Part shown: positions 1-7,036 of the stretch, one piece after another
How the letters are laid out: every line of letters begins with the position of its first letter
How positions within the stretch are numbered: the stretch's first letter is position 1
DNA from: JADLGJ01 sp031423615
Lineage (GTDB): Bacteria > Omnitrophota > Gorgyraeia > Zapsychrales > JANLHA01
NCBI GenBank assembly: GCA_031423615.1
Contig: JANPFV010000115.1
Coordinates: 1 to 33,676 of the forward strand
Direction of reading: 5' to 3'
Length of the DNA: 33,676 nucleotides
Made by a program: the position numbers and the translations under genes
Notes under the pieces: generated by a model
Databases searched by the model: none
What the model saw: the letters and a program-made list of their open reading frames with translations, nothing else
What the model was told of the DNA's origin: nothing

Positions 1-14
1 TTAAATTTCTAAAA

Positions 15-281
15 TTGAACACTGACATATACGACGATTATTTCCAGCAAAAAATTCCGGCCTTATTTGATGAAAAGCATAAAAAGGCTCGTTCAGTCAT
101 TCAATCCTCTATTGAAAACAATCCAGGGACGTTTGACTTCGACAAGTTTGCTACCTCCATACTCGAACATAAAAAAGAAATCAAAGTTGCGGAATTAGAC
201 AGAAAAATCAAAGCCTTACAAGCTAAACGAGAAGAGATATTAAAAGAATCAAAGAAAAAACGCACAAAAAGCACTTCATAA
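15..281 (+). CDS. Small hypothetical protein, possibly 5'-truncated by window edge
   Basis: I do not recognise this 88-residue product. It is hydrophilic and charged. The second half (from about residue 50) is lysine- and glutamate-rich with a heptad-like pattern (AELDRKIKALQAKREEILKE), suggesting a short coiled coil, followed by a basic KKKRTKS tail. The only start inside the window is TTG at 15. The frame stays open to the first bases of the window, so the true start may lie upstream and the protein may be longer. The region 282-389 that follows holds no gene I can support. A DNA- or ribosome-associated role could be guessed from the basic tail but is not supported. Confidence 0.45.
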   Translation: MNTDIYDDYFQQKIPALFDEKHKKARSVIQSSIENNPGTFDFDKFATSILEHKKEIKVAELDRKIKALQAKREEILKESKKKRTKSTS

Positions 282-389
282 TATCCCAGTTGAATTAACG
301 AGCGTTTTTGCAACAGGCAGAAAATGGCTATTTTTGTGCGGCAATTTTTATACCCTTAATTCAACAGATTTGCATATAAGAACCCCTGT

Positions 390-418
390 TTGACAGTTCT
401 CTGGACTTATGATATTTT
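390..418 (+). promoter_or_regulatory. Sigma70-like promoter of toxin-antitoxin operon
   Basis: A perfect -35 box TTGACA (390-395) is followed after 17 bp by TATTTT (413-418). The antitoxin start codon lies 22 bases beyond the -10 box, with the ribosome binding site AAAGGAGA (426-433) placed 6 bases before the ATG. The leader would therefore be very short. Confidence 0.6.
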
Positions 419-439
419 TTTAACAAAAGGAGATATTCT

Positions 440-652
440 ATGACCGCAAAAAGTATCGAACGCAGTGCTGTAAAACTCTCTCCCATTAAGCGTCTTCGCC
501 TGATCGAAAGCCTGATTGCTAGCCTGGATAAACCAGACCCCACTATTGAACGCGCTTGGGCCGCAGAATCCGATAAACGCCTTGTTGCTTATAAAAAGGG
601 TTCGCTTAAAGGCATTTCCCTTAACAGCATAAAAAGACGTTTTAGCAAATGA
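440..652 (+). CDS. Addiction-module antitoxin (TIGR02574-like)
   Basis: This 70-residue protein resembles the 'putative addiction module component' antitoxins paired with RelE/ParE toxins. The recognisable stretch is LSPIKRLRLIESLIASLD (residues about 13-30), the helix typical of this family, followed by a short charged segment. The family usually carries a W-x-x-E pattern; here AWAAESDKRL fits. It has a strong Shine-Dalgarno (AAAGGAGA) and its stop overlaps the next start in an ATGA at 649-652, a translational coupling typical of antitoxin-first TA operons. By analogy it would bind and neutralise the downstream toxin and repress its own promoter; that is inference from the family and layout. 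Confidence 0.8.
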   Translation: MTAKSIERSAVKLSPIKRLRLIESLIASLDKPDPTIERAWAAESDKRLVAYKKGSLKGISLNSIKRRFSK

Positions 653-933
653 AGATTATTTTTTTACCGCAAGCCCAGCAAGAGCTAACCGATGCTGTCA
701 ATTTTTATGAAAAACAGCTAAACGGCCTAGGAAAACTATTTTCCAAAGAAATTTTCCAAACCATAGATTTGATCAGTTTATATCCACAAGGATGGCAACG
801 TATCACTAAACACACTCGAAAATGTCCGTTACGCAAGTTTCCCTACATGGTGCTTTATGGAATTATTGATGACGTTATTGTTATTTCCTCCATCGCCCAT
901 CAACACCGGCATCCCAATTCTTACATGAACTAA
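649..933 (+). CDS. RelE/ParE-superfamily toxin
   Basis: This 94-residue protein has the RelE/ParE plan: an N-terminal strand and helix (IIFLPQAQQELTDAVNFYE), a helix containing LGKLFSKEI, then the beta-rich C-terminal half with RKFPYMVLYGIIDDVIVISSIAHQHRHPNSY. The final IAHQHRHP segment closely matches the C-terminal signature of ParE-like toxins found with TIGR02574 antitoxins. Length and charge are normal for the family. It overlaps the antitoxin by 4 bases. The target (ribosome-bound mRNA for RelE-like, gyrase for ParE-like) cannot be decided from sequence. No terminator is visible in 934-1017 before the converging large gene. Confidence 0.82.
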   Translation: MKIIFLPQAQQELTDAVNFYEKQLNGLGKLFSKEIFQTIDLISLYPQGWQRITKHTRKCPLRKFPYMVLYGIIDDVIVISSIAHQHRHPNSYMN

Positions 934-1017
934 ATCGAATAGCTCCAACAAAAATACCGCACAACATTTGAAGTCGGGCGGCGATTAGCATCTCACTTTA
1001 ACAAATTTTTCTAAGAA

Positions 1018-3993
1018 TCATCCTGCTGAACTTGCGGCAAGCTCTGGCTCTCTTGCTGGCTCTTTGGGTGCTTGGCCTAAGAAGATCGGCAAGGTTTGTG
1101 CATTAACGGGCACGATGTTGATGATGACGGGAAAAAGACCTTCAATGTTGATTTGATCTAAATTTTGTTGCGGTAATGGGAGCGGCACACCTTTCCCATC
1201 ACGTTTGATTTGCAAATTCATGTTGGCTGGGTCAAAGTCGATACCACCGGGAGTGGCAGTTGGGCCTGCCGCTTCTCTCTGAGCCCCCAAGGCTTTTAGA
1301 CGCTCGTCAATCTTTGATTTTATTACGATTAATTGTGCCTGCTCTATTTTTGCAGGATAACCCGCTATTATAATGGGTACAGCATTATACAAATAACGTC
1401 TAACGGCTTCCAAATCCAGATGAAAAGAAGTGGGGAGTCCTTCGCTAAAATCGATAACGACAAATCCTCTATCAGGATCATAGAGAAAATTATTAGGATT
1501 GTGGTCGAAAGCTATTCCCTTCTCCTCGGCAGTCACAAAAATTCCTATTAATTGATCCCAATGCACATCAGGAATTAATTCTATCTTTTTTCCTACACTG
1601 AGATAGTAATCTATTTGTTGTTGTGGCGAAAATTTAGCCCGTTGATTCACATTCTTTGCAGATTCCCCACGCACATAATAACTCGCAATCCAAGGCAACC
1701 CGTGAGAATCGTTATTATTATGAGCAATATATTGCTGGAACAACGGATTCCCTTGCATTAATTGTAAACCCTTGAGCTGCCGGTCGAATACACTTGAATG
1801 CAAGCTTCTGTGGAAATATTTGATAACAACTTCATTGTCACCTAATTTTAATTTATAAACATCTTTCTCATTTTCTAAACGTTGTATCTGATACTTACTT
1901 TCTATTGCAGATTCAGAAAAATCGATAGTTCTAGCAGCCAGATCCCGTCCTATTGCAGTGGCGATTGTCGTAAGTTTCTCTATGTCCAACGAAGATGAAG
2001 TAACAACAGTAGCTGTCGGCGCCGAGACTGTTTGTCCTAACTTGCCGACCGAGGTAGCGATTACTAACCATGGACGATTATCCCAACCGGCAATTTCAGT
2101 TAGATTTTTAGAAACGATAGTCAATCCTACATTACTCAAAAGAGTGTCAATTTCCTCAGAACTAAATAAATGCATATCTTCCGTACCCGATATCTTTCCT
2201 GCTCGGTCTTTGCGTTGATAAAAATTGTCTTCCGTTTCACTCTTTTGCCATTCCGATAAAGTTTGAGGATCCCACCCCTCAGCCGAACGAACTCTGAACA
2301 CCAAAACCCCGCCGGGTTTTAATAACTTTCTAAGTCGTGAAAATAATTCCAGAGTGTCAGCTCTATTAAAATAATGCAGCGAAAGATGGGCATGAATAAT
2401 ATCTAACGATGCGTCCGGGAGTGTTGCTACGACTTTACGCATATCATCAACAATAAATCGCCGATTTTTATCTGGTTCGCTTTCTTGTGTTTGTAGTGTG
2501 CTTTCAAAGCTATCAATATTCTCCGTTGAATTATCAACAAAAATACTCCGGCCCCAATGCCACTTGGCCATTTCCAGCGAAACTCCAAATCCATTACCAG
2601 CCCCAAGATCAAGTAATGACAAATCACTCACTGCTCTATTGCCAATAATTGCTCTCATCACTTGCACCATGTCTTGATGAATTTCTCTCCAATTAACACC
2701 ACTGGAGGCGGCAAATCTCTCGTCATTAGCGGCCATTGCACCATGAACAGCTTGAAGTTCCTTTTCCTCTGTAGCTCCATAAACTCTAGCAACGAAAGCT
2801 GAAGACCCCGCAATTTGTATGGCCGCTTGATCCAATGTTATGGCTCGTTCGGTCAATGCCGAGCTTCCAACGGCACCAAATCCAGCAATCCCACCAGAAA
2901 AATATTTTCGTGGGATCATTTCTCCATCGGAGTTCTCTTCTTCTTTAATTAAATTGTAAACGCCTTTCTTAAACGCCTCGAGATACTGTTCGTAAATCCT
3001 CTGCTTCATTTCTTTATCATCGGTCTCAACACCAGCGACTTTGCCTTTATCCGTATAAACTTTACCAAGCAAACTTTCTTTGAGGGCTTTTTTATACCAA
3101 GCGGCGAGAATGACAGAATTATAAATCTGGCGGACATTGGCAAAGTTTTTGCCTTCGTTAATTTCTTTTTCAATATTGGGAAGGATGGTCTCTTTGAAAA
3201 TATTTGAGGAAATCTTGCTCACATCTTTGGTTTTATCATCTAACCCTTGAACGTTTTTCATCGCCACGTAGTCCTGATCCATCATCAACTTTAATCTTTT
3301 CTCACCGACAAGAACAACGCCGTTACTTTCCAAAACTTCCGCTTTTTGTGGAACGATCCAAACTCTATTGAATGTATTCATTGGCACGTCGGCGACCGAG
3401 GACAAAACGTCCGAGGGAGTGCCGAGGCCATCCGGCCGAGGCGTGTGCCGCTTTACATCATCCCAAAATTTTCTACCCAAGTCAGTGTCCGGATTAGTCA
3501 AAGAAGCTGCTAATTGTTTCAGAATATAATCTTGTTCAAGCATGGTCTTGCCCATCGTGGTTGACCCAAGCACATCGGGAATGATGCGGTCTTTTTCATA
3601 CGGCGAAAGATTGACCCAAACTTCCTTATCGGGAATGGTCAATGCGGTGAGAAAATATTTGACAAGTTTTTCGGTTTCAGATTTCAATTCGTCTTGCGAA
3701 AGTTGTGATTGCCCTTGGTCAACGATGAAATCAAACAAAAGCGGATTTTCGGGATGAACTTTAAGACCTAAAAGCACAGGCGGTTGAAAGCCCGCGGTCA
3801 AACCTATTGACGTTCCGGGAAGAGGCAAAGCCTGCGCTTGCGCGACTGAGGACGCAATGTCAGAAGGAGTGCCGAGCCCATCCGCGGCGAGGCCGATAGC
3901 AGGAGTAAATATCTGCCCCGTCAAAAAAGCAAGCAGAATAAAACCACTTACGATCTTACGAAACCCAAATTTTCTATGATTATGTGTATTCAT
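1018..3993 (-). CDS. Large exported protein: Omnitrophota-type N/C-terminal blocks framing methyltransferase and kinase-like domains
   Basis: I place the start at ATG 3993, giving 991 residues; an upstream start at 4056 would translate a palindromic repeat. From the chosen start, residues 1-37 form a signal peptide (basic MNTHNHRKFGFRK, hydrophobic core, AIGLA). About 75-375 is a conserved block with DRIIPDVLGSTTMGKTMLEQ at about 136-155. About 455-575 is a class I SAM methyltransferase (LLDLGAGNGFG, acidic FVDNS, LSLHYF, LLKPGGVLVFRVR). About 700-880 looks like an APH or protein-kinase fold: VVIKYF candidate lysine, FDHNPNNFLYD catalytic-loop-like, VVIDFSEG metal-loop-like. The end (about 915-975) is GGIDFDPANMNLQIKRDGKG and a hydrophobic tail. 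From memory, both end blocks recur in large Omnitrophota proteins with differing middles. Substrates are unknown. It stands alone on the minus strand. Confidence 0.8.
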   Translation of the reverse strand: MNTHNHRKFGFRKIVSGFILLAFLTGQIFTPAIGLAADGLGTPSDIASSVAQAQALPLPGTSIGLTAGFQPPVLLGLKVHPENPLLFDFIVDQGQSQLSQDELKSETEKLVKYFLTALTIPDKEVWVNLSPYEKDRIIPDVLGSTTMGKTMLEQDYILKQLAASLTNPDTDLGRKFWDDVKRHTPRPDGLGTPSDVLSSVADVPMNTFNRVWIVPQKAEVLESNGVVLVGEKRLKLMMDQDYVAMKNVQGLDDKTKDVSKISSNIFKETILPNIEKEINEGKNFANVRQIYNSVILAAWYKKALKESLLGKVYTDKGKVAGVETDDKEMKQRIYEQYLEAFKKGVYNLIKEEENSDGEMIPRKYFSGGIAGFGAVGSSALTERAITLDQAAIQIAGSSAFVARVYGATEEKELQAVHGAMAANDERFAASSGVNWREIHQDMVQVMRAIIGNRAVSDLSLLDLGAGNGFGVSLEMAKWHWGRSIFVDNSTENIDSFESTLQTQESEPDKNRRFIVDDMRKVVATLPDASLDIIHAHLSLHYFNRADTLELFSRLRKLLKPGGVLVFRVRSAEGWDPQTLSEWQKSETEDNFYQRKDRAGKISGTEDMHLFSSEEIDTLLSNVGLTIVSKNLTEIAGWDNRPWLVIATSVGKLGQTVSAPTATVVTSSSLDIEKLTTIATAIGRDLAARTIDFSESAIESKYQIQRLENEKDVYKLKLGDNEVVIKYFHRSLHSSVFDRQLKGLQLMQGNPLFQQYIAHNNNDSHGLPWIASYYVRGESAKNVNQRAKFSPQQQIDYYLSVGKKIELIPDVHWDQLIGIFVTAEEKGIAFDHNPNNFLYDPDRGFVVIDFSEGLPTSFHLDLEAVRRYLYNAVPIIIAGYPAKIEQAQLIVIKSKIDERLKALGAQREAAGPTATPGGIDFDPANMNLQIKRDGKGVPLPLPQQNLDQINIEGLFPVIINIVPVNAQTLPIFLGQAPKEPAREPELAASSAG
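3391..3432 (-). repeat. In-frame repeat encoding DGLGTPSDVLSSVA (copy 2)
   Basis: This segment encodes DGLGTPSDVLSSVA. A near-identical segment at 3841-3882 encodes DGLGTPSDIASSVA. At DNA level the two share most of about 40 bases, including GGAGTGCCGAG. Adjacent GGCC-ATCC-GGCC here gives a small palindrome. The repeat sits at the end of one recognisable conserved block, so it may be a dispersed sequence inserted in frame and not part of a fold. Confidence 0.6.
3841..3882 (-). repeat. In-frame repeat encoding DGLGTPSDIASSVA (copy 1)
   Basis: This is the first copy of the repeat described at 3391-3432. It lies directly after the signal peptide of the large exported protein, so the mature N-terminus would begin within or next to it. 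Confidence 0.6.
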
Positions 3994-3997
3994 TTTA

Positions 3998-4024
3998 ATG
4001 GATCCCCGCTCGCGAGGATGACAA
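3998..4024. repeat. Small palindromic repeat (CCCCGC-TCGC-GAGGATG type)
   Basis: ATGGATCCCCGCTCGCGAGG followed by ATGACA resembles the dispersed extragenic palindromes whose translation reads CHPRERGDP or HPRESGDP in many bacterial genomes. Here it reads CHPRERGSI on the minus strand in the 21-codon upstream extension of the large gene. This argues that the extension is not real coding sequence and that ATG 3993 is the start. The GGGG of the repeat lies about 10 bases from that ATG and may act as a weak ribosome binding site. Confidence 0.6.
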
Positions 4025-4080
4025 CCGACACAGTTTAACCAGAAGCCAATAAACATCGTTTTGGCCTCAGAAAAAATAAG

Positions 4081-4108
4081 AATATACGGGTTGAGAAAGT
4101 AGAATCAA
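4081..4108 (-). promoter_or_regulatory. Candidate sigma70 promoter of the large exported protein
   Basis: On the minus strand TTGATT (4103-4108) and TATATT (4081-4086) are separated by 16 bp. They lie about 90 bases upstream of the ATG at 3993. The resulting leader would include the palindromic repeat at 3998-4024. Confidence 0.45.
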
Positions 4109-4474
4109 GAACTTTGATAGGTTAGAACACAGCCAGCTAAGTTGTTTTACTATGTACTCCAAGATATCATATTAAAGAAGGAAAATCTAGAAAATCATAT
4201 CCCTCGGAGGCGAAGAGACCGCTTACCTCGCTAAAAGAGCCGCGGAGAATTAAATTCTCTCGCCCTTGCAAAGATTTCGACCCTCATGTTATACTCCATC
4301 ATTGTTTCAACAACAAAACTATTCATGTCCCATGAAGACTATGACCTTCAATATTTAGCGATAGCCTTAGTTAGTGCTTTTGTAATCCTATAGTTTAACG
4401 CAGGCTCATTAATACGCCGGCCGATTTCCCTATAACAGCAATTATTATCAAGAAAATTAAAAACCGGATGTCTT
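4109..4474. other. Intergenic region between divergent genes, no gene seen
   Basis: Both strands are full of stops and no RNA gene is recognised. The only symmetric element is a 15-bp palindrome, GAGAATT-A-AATTCTC, at 4245-4259, which could be an operator. No strong promoter for the plus-strand gene at 4475 was found. Confidence 0.4.
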
Positions 4475-5179
4475 ATGATTTTTACGGCTAGGGCTTTAGC
4501 TTACTTGGGTTGCGCTTTATTTTGCCTCTTTTTGGTTTCGTTTGTTTTAGGACGGCATGAAAAATCCCCGACGCGCGATGCCTTTCTTTTACAAGTCTTT
4601 TTCTCCATTATATGGCAAATGGGCACTTTTTTTGTGCTGACCGCCCCGAACGCGGAATTTGCCACCGCGGTTTCTCGTATTTCTTATTTGGGGTGCATCT
4701 TCTTATCGGTTGCTTCTTATCATCTGACCGTCAATTTTTTATCTCTCAAATCACAAATCAAATTCGTCAAATTGGGTTATTGGTTGGGTGTGATTGTCTT
4801 TATCCCTCTGCTCTTCACCGATCTTTTGCTGGACACGGCTTACCGCTACTCCTGGGGATTCTGGTTTCACGCCGGAAAACTCCATCCTCTTTATTTAATT
4901 TTCTTTACCATTTATGGATTCGGCGCTTTTACCAACTTATTTATTGCAGGAAGAAAAGCCGTCGACAAAGCAGACAAAAACAAATGCCGCATTCTTTTCT
5001 GGGCTTATTTTATCTGCTACTTTAGCGTGACGGATCTTTTGCCTGATTACGGGTATGACACCTTACCCTGGGGATTTTTATTTGTAACAATATTTTTATT
5101 CATCATTTGGTTTGTCATTAAACTCCACGACTTCTTTTATATGTGGAAAAAAATGGTCGGCAATACTCCGTGGAATTAA
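4475..5179 (+). CDS. Orphan seven-helix membrane protein resembling histidine-kinase 7TM sensor domain
   Basis: The 234-residue product has about seven predicted membrane helices (roughly 4-25, 36-55, 66-86, 99-119, 136-156, 171-188, 197-216). The order and motifs (an AFLLQVFFSIIWQMG helix, RISYLG, a central HPLYLIFFTIYGFGA, and a final LPWGFLFVTIFLFIIW) resemble the N-terminal 7TM region found before PAS and kinase domains in many sensor histidine kinases (HisKA_7TM-like). In those proteins a kinase follows the last helix. Here translation stops 18 residues later, after KLHDFFYMWKKMVGN, so this is a sensor-like domain without a transmitter. It lies only 4 bases before the flavoprotein gene, suggesting co-transcription. 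A truncated kinase is the alternative, but no kinase remnant follows. Confidence 0.6.
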   Translation: MIFTARALAYLGCALFCLFLVSFVLGRHEKSPTRDAFLLQVFFSIIWQMGTFFVLTAPNAEFATAVSRISYLGCIFLSVASYHLTVNFLSLKSQIKFVKLGYWLGVIVFIPLLFTDLLLDTAYRYSWGFWFHAGKLHPLYLIFFTIYGFGAFTNLFIAGRKAVDKADKNKCRILFWAYFICYFSVTDLLPDYGYDTLPWGFLFVTIFLFIIWFVIKLHDFFYMWKKMVGNTPWN

Positions 5180-5183
5180 TTTA

Positions 5184-6791
5184 ATGAATGAACTGCCACA
5201 AGCCCTTGATGATTTACGTATCATTCTGGACTCCGATCGGGTCCTTACATCCCCAGATCAAATCAAACGCTATAAAGAGGACACCACCGGAGCCGTTCGC
5301 GACATCCCCGCTGTCCTCATTCCCCACAGTACGGATGAAGTCGTTAAAATTGTTAAAGTCGCCTCCCAATACGGTTTGCCTCTTTATCCAATCAGCACAG
5401 GCAAAAACTGGGGTTACGGAACGGCCAATCCGGTCACCAGCGGATCGATCGTCGTTGATCTTTCAATGATGAAAAAAATTTCCGACTACGATCCCGACTT
5501 GGGAATCATCACATTAGAGCCCGGCGTGACCCAACAGATGCTTTGTGATTTTCTAACTACAAACGGCAATAAATTTATTACACCAACGACCGGCGCCGGA
5601 CCCCATGTCAGCATTCTGGGAAACGTCATGGAACGCGGATATGGCATTACCCCCATTACGGATCATTTCACATCGCTCATGAATCTAGAAGCAGTTTTAC
5701 CTGACGGGGCCATTTATCATTCCGCAATTTACAGTAATGGCTGTACATTGATCGACCGTATTTTCAAATGGGGTATCGGCCCTTATTTGGATGGCATTTT
5801 TACGCAAGGTAACTTTGGCATAGTCACAAAAATCACCATCCAACTGGCTGCCCGGCCAGAAAAAATTGGAGTCTTTATATTTGAAATGAAGTCCGAAGAG
5901 GATTTAGAAAAAGCGGTCATCCTGATCCAGGAAACGCTGCGGGAACTTGGTGGGATTACCAGTTCGATTAATTTGATGAATTCTCTGCGCTTACTTTCCA
6001 TGAGTGCTCCTTATCCTTTTGACCAGATTAAAAAGGCGCCTGAACAATTTATCCCTCTCCTGAAAAAAATGGCCGACGACATGAATTTCGCCCCCTGGAC
6101 ATGCCTGGGGTCCTTTTACGGCAAAGAAGAAGTCGTCAAAACTGCAACCTTACTGCTTAAGGAAAAAATCTATCCCCATACCAAGCGGTTGATCTTTTTA
6201 TCACGATCTCAAATAAACTTTTTAAGTAAAATCTTCGAATTTATGCCCAAGAAATTCTTTAAACCCTTACTAACACGCATCGAAAAAATGAAAAGTTCTT
6301 TCGATATTCTCGAAGGTATTCCTAACACCGTAGCCTTGCCTTTATCTTACCGAAAACTTCCTGCTGGGGCACCGCAAACCAATGATTTTGATCCTGCGCG
6401 CGACGGTTGCGGCTTATTATGGTATGCGCCATTAGTGCCGATGAAACCCCAAATCGTCCGGAAATACGTGGAATTTGTCCATCAGATCTGTGCCAAACAC
6501 CAAATAGAACCTTTGATTACTCTGACCAGTGTTTCCGACCGCTGCTTTGATAGCACGGTCCCCATTATTTTTGACCCCCAAAATTCCGAAGATGCAACCC
6601 GCGCCAAAACGTGCTATGCCGAGCTTCTTAAGGAAGGAATTCTTCTGGGATTTCATCCTTACCGCAGTAGTATCGATCAAATGAAGGACTTAGTTAACCT
6701 TGATCACCCATTTTGGGCCATGCAAAAAACTTTAAAGCAAGCTCTGGATCCCAAAGGCATTATTGCCCCGGGGCGCTATTCTGCAACATAA
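5184..6791 (+). CDS. FAD-linked oxidase of the vanillyl-alcohol oxidase / 4-cresol dehydrogenase type
   Basis: I take ATG 5184 as the start (535 residues), because an earlier ATG at 5112 would lie inside the preceding gene. The FAD-binding half shows VLIPHSTDEVVKIVKVA (about 44-60), STGKNWGYG (71-79), SGSIVVDLSMMKKI, then HVSILGNVMERGYGITP (141-157) and FKWGIGPYLDGIFTQGNFG. This series closely follows 4-cresol dehydrogenase and vanillyl-alcohol oxidase flavoproteins, which oxidise para-substituted phenols. The C-terminal cap ends with DPKGIIAPGRYS, also typical. Length is right for the family. The residue that tethers FAD covalently cannot be assigned without alignment, and no partner cytochrome gene is adjacent, so electron acceptor and substrate are unknown. 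It follows the sensor-like membrane gene by 4 bases. Confidence 0.8.
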   Translation: MNELPQALDDLRIILDSDRVLTSPDQIKRYKEDTTGAVRDIPAVLIPHSTDEVVKIVKVASQYGLPLYPISTGKNWGYGTANPVTSGSIVVDLSMMKKISDYDPDLGIITLEPGVTQQMLCDFLTTNGNKFITPTTGAGPHVSILGNVMERGYGITPITDHFTSLMNLEAVLPDGAIYHSAIYSNGCTLIDRIFKWGIGPYLDGIFTQGNFGIVTKITIQLAARPEKIGVFIFEMKSEEDLEKAVILIQETLRELGGITSSINLMNSLRLLSMSAPYPFDQIKKAPEQFIPLLKKMADDMNFAPWTCLGSFYGKEEVVKTATLLLKEKIYPHTKRLIFLSRSQINFLSKIFEFMPKKFFKPLLTRIEKMKSSFDILEGIPNTVALPLSYRKLPAGAPQTNDFDPARDGCGLLWYAPLVPMKPQIVRKYVEFVHQICAKHQIEPLITLTSVSDRCFDSTVPIIFDPQNSEDATRAKTCYAELLKEGILLGFHPYRSSIDQMKDLVNLDHPFWAMQKTLKQALDPKGIIAPGRYSAT

Positions 6792-6829
6792 AGTTTTTTC
6801 TTCATTTTTCAGCTTCATCCTCATCCCTG

Positions 6830-6933
6830 ATTCCTACTTAGAAACCGTTTATCGACGAGCAGCCCTTCACCCAATGGGTGAAAAATTTTACTCGTCGAGG
6901 ACTCGAGGGGAGAATCATTTTCTAAGTAGGAAT
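6830..6933. repeat. 104-bp nested inverted repeat upstream of aceE
   Basis: Three nested palindromes share one centre. The outer arms ATTCCTACTTAGAAA (6830-6844) and TTTCTAAGTAGGAAT (6919-6933) match over 15 of 15 bases. The middle arms TCGACGAG (6852-6859) and CTCGTCGA (6891-6898) match perfectly. The inner hairpin is TTCACCC-AAT-GGGTGAA (6866-6882). It could be a miniature transposable element or a structured leader or terminator after the flavoprotein gene. No T-tract follows closely, which argues against a simple terminator. Confidence 0.7.
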
Positions 6934-6952
6934 TCGGGCCTCATTTTTCTCC

Positions 6953-6979
6953 TTGCCATCCTTATCTTTCCGATATAAA
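6953..6979 (+). promoter_or_regulatory. Weak candidate promoter for aceE
   Basis: TTGCCA (6953-6958) and TATAAA (6974-6979) are 15 bp apart, which is shorter than ideal. They lie between the nested inverted repeat and aceE, which has the ribosome binding site GAAAGGG (7022-7028). This is only a plausible site. Confidence 0.25.
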
Positions 6980-7036
6980 ATACGGACTTCCATTTAGAAA
7001 TAATATCTACAGTCACCTTTTGAAAGGGTCAATCGT

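Noticed and set aside
934..1017. Terminator between the toxin gene and the convergent large gene
   Set aside because: No stable hairpin with a T-tract was found in the gap.
3994..4056. Upstream start of the large exported protein
   Set aside because: The extra 21 codons translate a dispersed palindrome and would hide the signal peptide behind a cysteine-rich extension.
5112..5183. Earlier start of the flavoprotein inside the membrane-protein gene
   Set aside because: A 72-base overlap with an unrelated frame is unlikely, and ATG 5184 fits the family.
6763..6978. Plus-strand open frame across the nested inverted repeat
   Set aside because: It translates the palindrome and its flank; it has no ribosome binding site and no protein-like pattern.
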